From Neoroseomonas terrae (GTDB taxonomy: Bacteria > Pseudomonadota > Alphaproteobacteria > Acetobacterales > Acetobacteraceae), in assembly GCF_018129025.1 (NCBI RefSeq), contig NZ_JAAEDI010000026.1:1-64000 (forward strand): a stretch of 64,000 nt of DNA, in the 5' to 3' direction. A program made the translations under genes and the position numbers. Numbering within the stretch: position 1 is the first letter of the stretch; the number at the start of each line of letters is the position of its first letter. A model generated the notes under the pieces. The model saw only the letters and a list, made by a program, of their open reading frames with translations, made no database searches and had not been told where the DNA came from. Positions 62,139-64,000 of the stretch are shown here, piece after piece.

Positions 62139-62843
62139 ATGGCGGACCCGGTTCCGTTCCGGCCGGTCGCGGCGGGCTCGCAGCCGCCGCTCGACCTGCC
62201 GAGCTATCGCAGCACGGCGAAGCGGCACCCCGATGCCGCGCCGATCCGCATTCCGACCACGCTGACGGAAGCGACCGCGCCGCGCTTCGCCACGCCCTGG
62301 TACGCGCCGCATGCGGATCTGTCGGTGGTGGACGGCAAGACCGCGATGGGTGAGCGGATCATCGTCGCCGGCCGCGTCACCGACGAGAATGGCCGTCCGG
62401 TGCGCCGCGCCATGGTCGAGGTCTGGCAGGCCAATGCCTCGGGCCGCTACCACCATGCGCGGGATCAGCACGACGCGCCGCTCGATCCGAACTTCCTCGG
62501 CCGTGGCCGCGTTTTCACCGATGATGGGGGGCGGTATCGCTTCACCACCATCCGGCCGGGCGCCTATCCGTGGCGCAATCCCGGGCCGGGCTGGCGGCCG
62601 CAGCACATTCATTTCGGGCTGCACGGCAACGGCTTCGCGCAGCGGCTGATCACGCAGATGTATTTTCCGGGCGACCCGCTGCTTGGCTTCGATGCCGTGT
62701 TCCAGGGCGGTGGCGATCCGGCGGCGCGCGATCGCCTGGTCGCCGTGCTGGACCCCGATCTGATGGAGCCGGATTGGGCCCTTGGCTACCGCTTCGACAT
62801 CGTGCTGCGCGGCCGCGCCGCCACGCCCTTCGAGAATGCCTGA
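62139..62843 (+). CDS. pcaH: Protocatechuate 3,4-dioxygenase beta subunit
   Basis: A 234-residue intradiol dioxygenase. All four iron ligands can be placed: Tyr104, Tyr143, His156 and His158 (PQHIHF). The beta subunit holds the iron; the alpha subunit follows at once. Catalyses ring cleavage of protocatechuate or a related catechol. The ATG has AAGGGAGG before it. The rest of a pca operon is not visible here. Confidence 0.9.
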   Translation: MADPVPFRPVAAGSQPPLDLPSYRSTAKRHPDAAPIRIPTTLTEATAPRFATPWYAPHADLSVVDGKTAMGERIIVAGRVTDENGRPVRRAMVEVWQANASGRYHHARDQHDAPLDPNFLGRGRVFTDDGGRYRFTTIRPGAYPWRNPGPGWRPQHIHFGLHGNGFAQRLITQMYFPGDPLLGFDAVFQGGGDPAARDRLVAVLDPDLMEPDWALGYRFDIVLRGRAATPFENA

Positions 62844-62844
62844 G

Positions 62845-63384
62845 ATGACCGACGCGACCGCGAGCCAGACCGCCGGCCCCTACTGGCACATGATCGACTT
62901 CCCGGCATGGGCGGATCTGCTGCGCGCGGATGGGCCGAATGCTGGCGCGGCCGGTGAGCGCATCACCCTGACCGGGCGCATCACCGACGGGGAGGGGGCG
63001 GTGGTGCCCGATGCGATGGTCGAGATCTGGCAGGCCGATCCGGAGGGCCGCTACGATTCCGACTTTCACGGCTTCGGCCGCTGCGCGACCGATGGCGATG
63101 GCGTCTATCGCTTCGTCACCCTGAAGCCCGGCGCGGTGGCAGGGCCGGGCAACAGTACCCAGGCGCCGCATGTCGTGATCGCGATCTTCGCCCGGGGATT
63201 GATGGCGGGTGTGACAACGCGCGCCTATTTCGCCGGCGATGCGCTGCTTGAGGAGGATCCGATCCTGGCCCTCGTGCCCGCCGCACGGCGCGGCACGATG
63301 GTCGCGCGGGCCGAGGCCGGTGGCATCTGGCGGCTCGATATCCGCCTGCAGGGTGAGGGCGAGACCGTCTTCCTGGCGGCCTGA
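62845..63384 (+). CDS. pcaG: Protocatechuate 3,4-dioxygenase alpha subunit
   Basis: A 179-residue alpha subunit with SQTAGPYWHM at the N-terminus, DGEGAVVPDAMVEIWQADP and the RYDSDFHGFGR loop of PcaG. It lacks the iron-binding Tyr/His set, as expected for the alpha chain. The ATG at 62845 is preferred; an in-frame ATG at 62836 would overlap pcaH. Forms the (alpha-beta) dioxygenase. Confidence 0.88.
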   Translation: MTDATASQTAGPYWHMIDFPAWADLLRADGPNAGAAGERITLTGRITDGEGAVVPDAMVEIWQADPEGRYDSDFHGFGRCATDGDGVYRFVTLKPGAVAGPGNSTQAPHVVIAIFARGLMAGVTTRAYFAGDALLEEDPILALVPAARRGTMVARAEAGGIWRLDIRLQGEGETVFLAA

Positions 63385-63578
63385 ACGCGCTGCAACGCAG
63401 CACGAATCAACAGATTGCCGAGGACTTCGCCTTGGGGCAAGGTCGCTGCCAAGCCGTTCAACGGCAGGGAGTGACGAACAGGAATGTCCATCGCGCTCGC
63501 GCGGCAGCCATCGCGCCGTCGCAGCCTGATCCATCGGCATGATGCCGTCGCGCAACCGTCCGGACGGAGGCAGCGCGG

Positions 63579-64000
63579 ATGAAATCGACCGACATCAAAG
63601 ACCCCGACTACTTTCACAAGGTCGTCGACTGCCAATGGGCCTGCCCGGCCCATACGCCCGTGCCGGAATACATCCGGATGATCGCGGCGGGCCGTTACGC
63701 GGATGCGTACATGGTCAATTGGCAGTCGAACGTCTTTCCCGGCATTCTCGGCCGCACCTGCGACCGGCCCTGCGAACCCGCCTGCCGTCGCGGACGAGTC
63801 GAGGAACAGCCCGTCGCGATCTGCCGCCTGAAGCGCGTCGCCGCCGACAACAAGGGCGATGTCTCGGCGCGGATGCCGGTCATTCCCGATCAGCGCAATG
63901 GCAAGCGCGTCGCCTGCATCGGCGCCGGGCCGGCGAGCCTGACCGTCGCGCGGGACCTCGCGCCGCTCGGCTATGAAATCCATGTCTTCGACGGCGCCGC
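63579..64000 (+). CDS. GltD-like Fe-S flavoprotein, N-terminal part (partial)
   Basis: About 140 residues are visible before the window ends. An N-terminal Cys-rich domain (CQWACPAHTPVPEY, then TCDRPCEPACRRG) is of the Fer4_20/DHODB type, which binds iron-sulfur clusters, and is followed by the FAD/NAD Rossmann start VACIGAGPASLTVARDL. Such proteins resemble the glutamate synthase small subunit and can act as electron-transfer subunits. CGGAGG precedes the ATG. The gap 63385-63578 shows no other gene. Confidence 0.85.
   Translation, partial: MKSTDIKDPDYFHKVVDCQWACPAHTPVPEYIRMIAAGRYADAYMVNWQSNVFPGILGRTCDRPCEPACRRGRVEEQPVAICRLKRVAADNKGDVSARMPVIPDQRNGKRVACIGAGPASLTVARDLAPLGYEIHVFDGA

Noticed and set aside
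1..64000. CRISPR arrays, tRNA or rRNA genes, insertion sequences, prophage genes
   Set aside because: No regular direct-repeat array, no cloverleaf or rRNA-like stretch, no transposase or integrase reading frame was seen on either strand.

Overview
The window is GC-rich DNA (roughly 68-70 % by eye) with dense, short-spaced operons, many ATGA/TGATG/GTGA overlaps, and a gene content dominated by periplasmic-receptor transporters (two TRAP systems, an orphan tricarboxylate-type Bug receptor, a polyamine-type ABC importer, an orphan peptide-type receptor) and acyl-CoA or aromatic catabolism. This fits an alphaproteobacterium, most likely of the Acetobacteraceae (Roseomonas-like). That placement is an inference from style and gene families; no rRNA or tRNA gene lies in the window.

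Region 1 (1-15649, + strand) is the most distinctive part. One compact cluster encodes two paralogous single-pass membrane proteins with proline-rich linkers, SrfB (actin/Hsp70-fold ATPase-like), SrfC (P-loop GTPase-like), a third single-pass protein with Sel1-like repeats, an exported von Willebrand A protein resembling the C-terminal half of PpkA, a TagT/TagS-like LolCDE/FtsX-type ABC pair and an exported formylglycine-generating-enzyme-fold protein resembling TagR. It joins an SrfABC-like core to the sensory front end of the type VI secretion threonine-phosphorylation pathway, with no secretion gene visible. I think this is the candidate undescribed system.

Region 2 (15704-30217) holds an SDR, a pimFCD-like beta-oxidation operon (bifunctional hydratase/dehydrogenase plus two acyl-CoA dehydrogenases) behind a perfect TetR-type palindrome, a form-II CoxL-like molybdoenzyme subunit without its partners, trxC, rbsK, a glycine-zipper lipoprotein, a ThDP enzyme coupled to an internally duplicated unknown protein, a 1-Cys peroxiredoxin and a Bug receptor behind a second TetR-type palindrome.

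Region 3 (30218-40124) has a VOC protein, a TRAP operon on the minus strand, an acyl-CoA synthetase, two SDRs and a second TRAP operon on the plus strand. Region 4 (40260-46138) has two GT4-type glycosyltransferases (one with a TPR front), an RraA-like protein, a hotdog thioesterase and a ParD-like protein translationally coupled to a methionine aminopeptidase behind an AT-rich inverted repeat.

Region 5 (46238-58900) has a GlcG/HbpS-like protein, an amidohydrolase and a DAO-type oxidoreductase (minus), then an importer operon in which a 2-hydroxyacid dehydrogenase and a class II aldolase sit between the receptor and the ATPase, followed by two permeases and an amidinotransferase-fold hydrolase; then an orphan SBP_bac_5 receptor (minus) and a DUF1028 protein. 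Region 6 (58900-64000) has a class V aminotransferase, a zinc alcohol dehydrogenase, a 3-hydroxyacyl-CoA-dehydrogenase-like protein, an intradiol dioxygenase pair (pcaH, pcaG) and the start of a GltD-like Fe-S flavoprotein that runs off the window.

Three families of short dispersed repeats occur. One lies at or inside the starts of two genes of the Srf/Tag cluster, one forms hairpins between convergent genes, and one is a short intergenic element. No CRISPR array, insertion sequence, prophage, tRNA or rRNA was seen.
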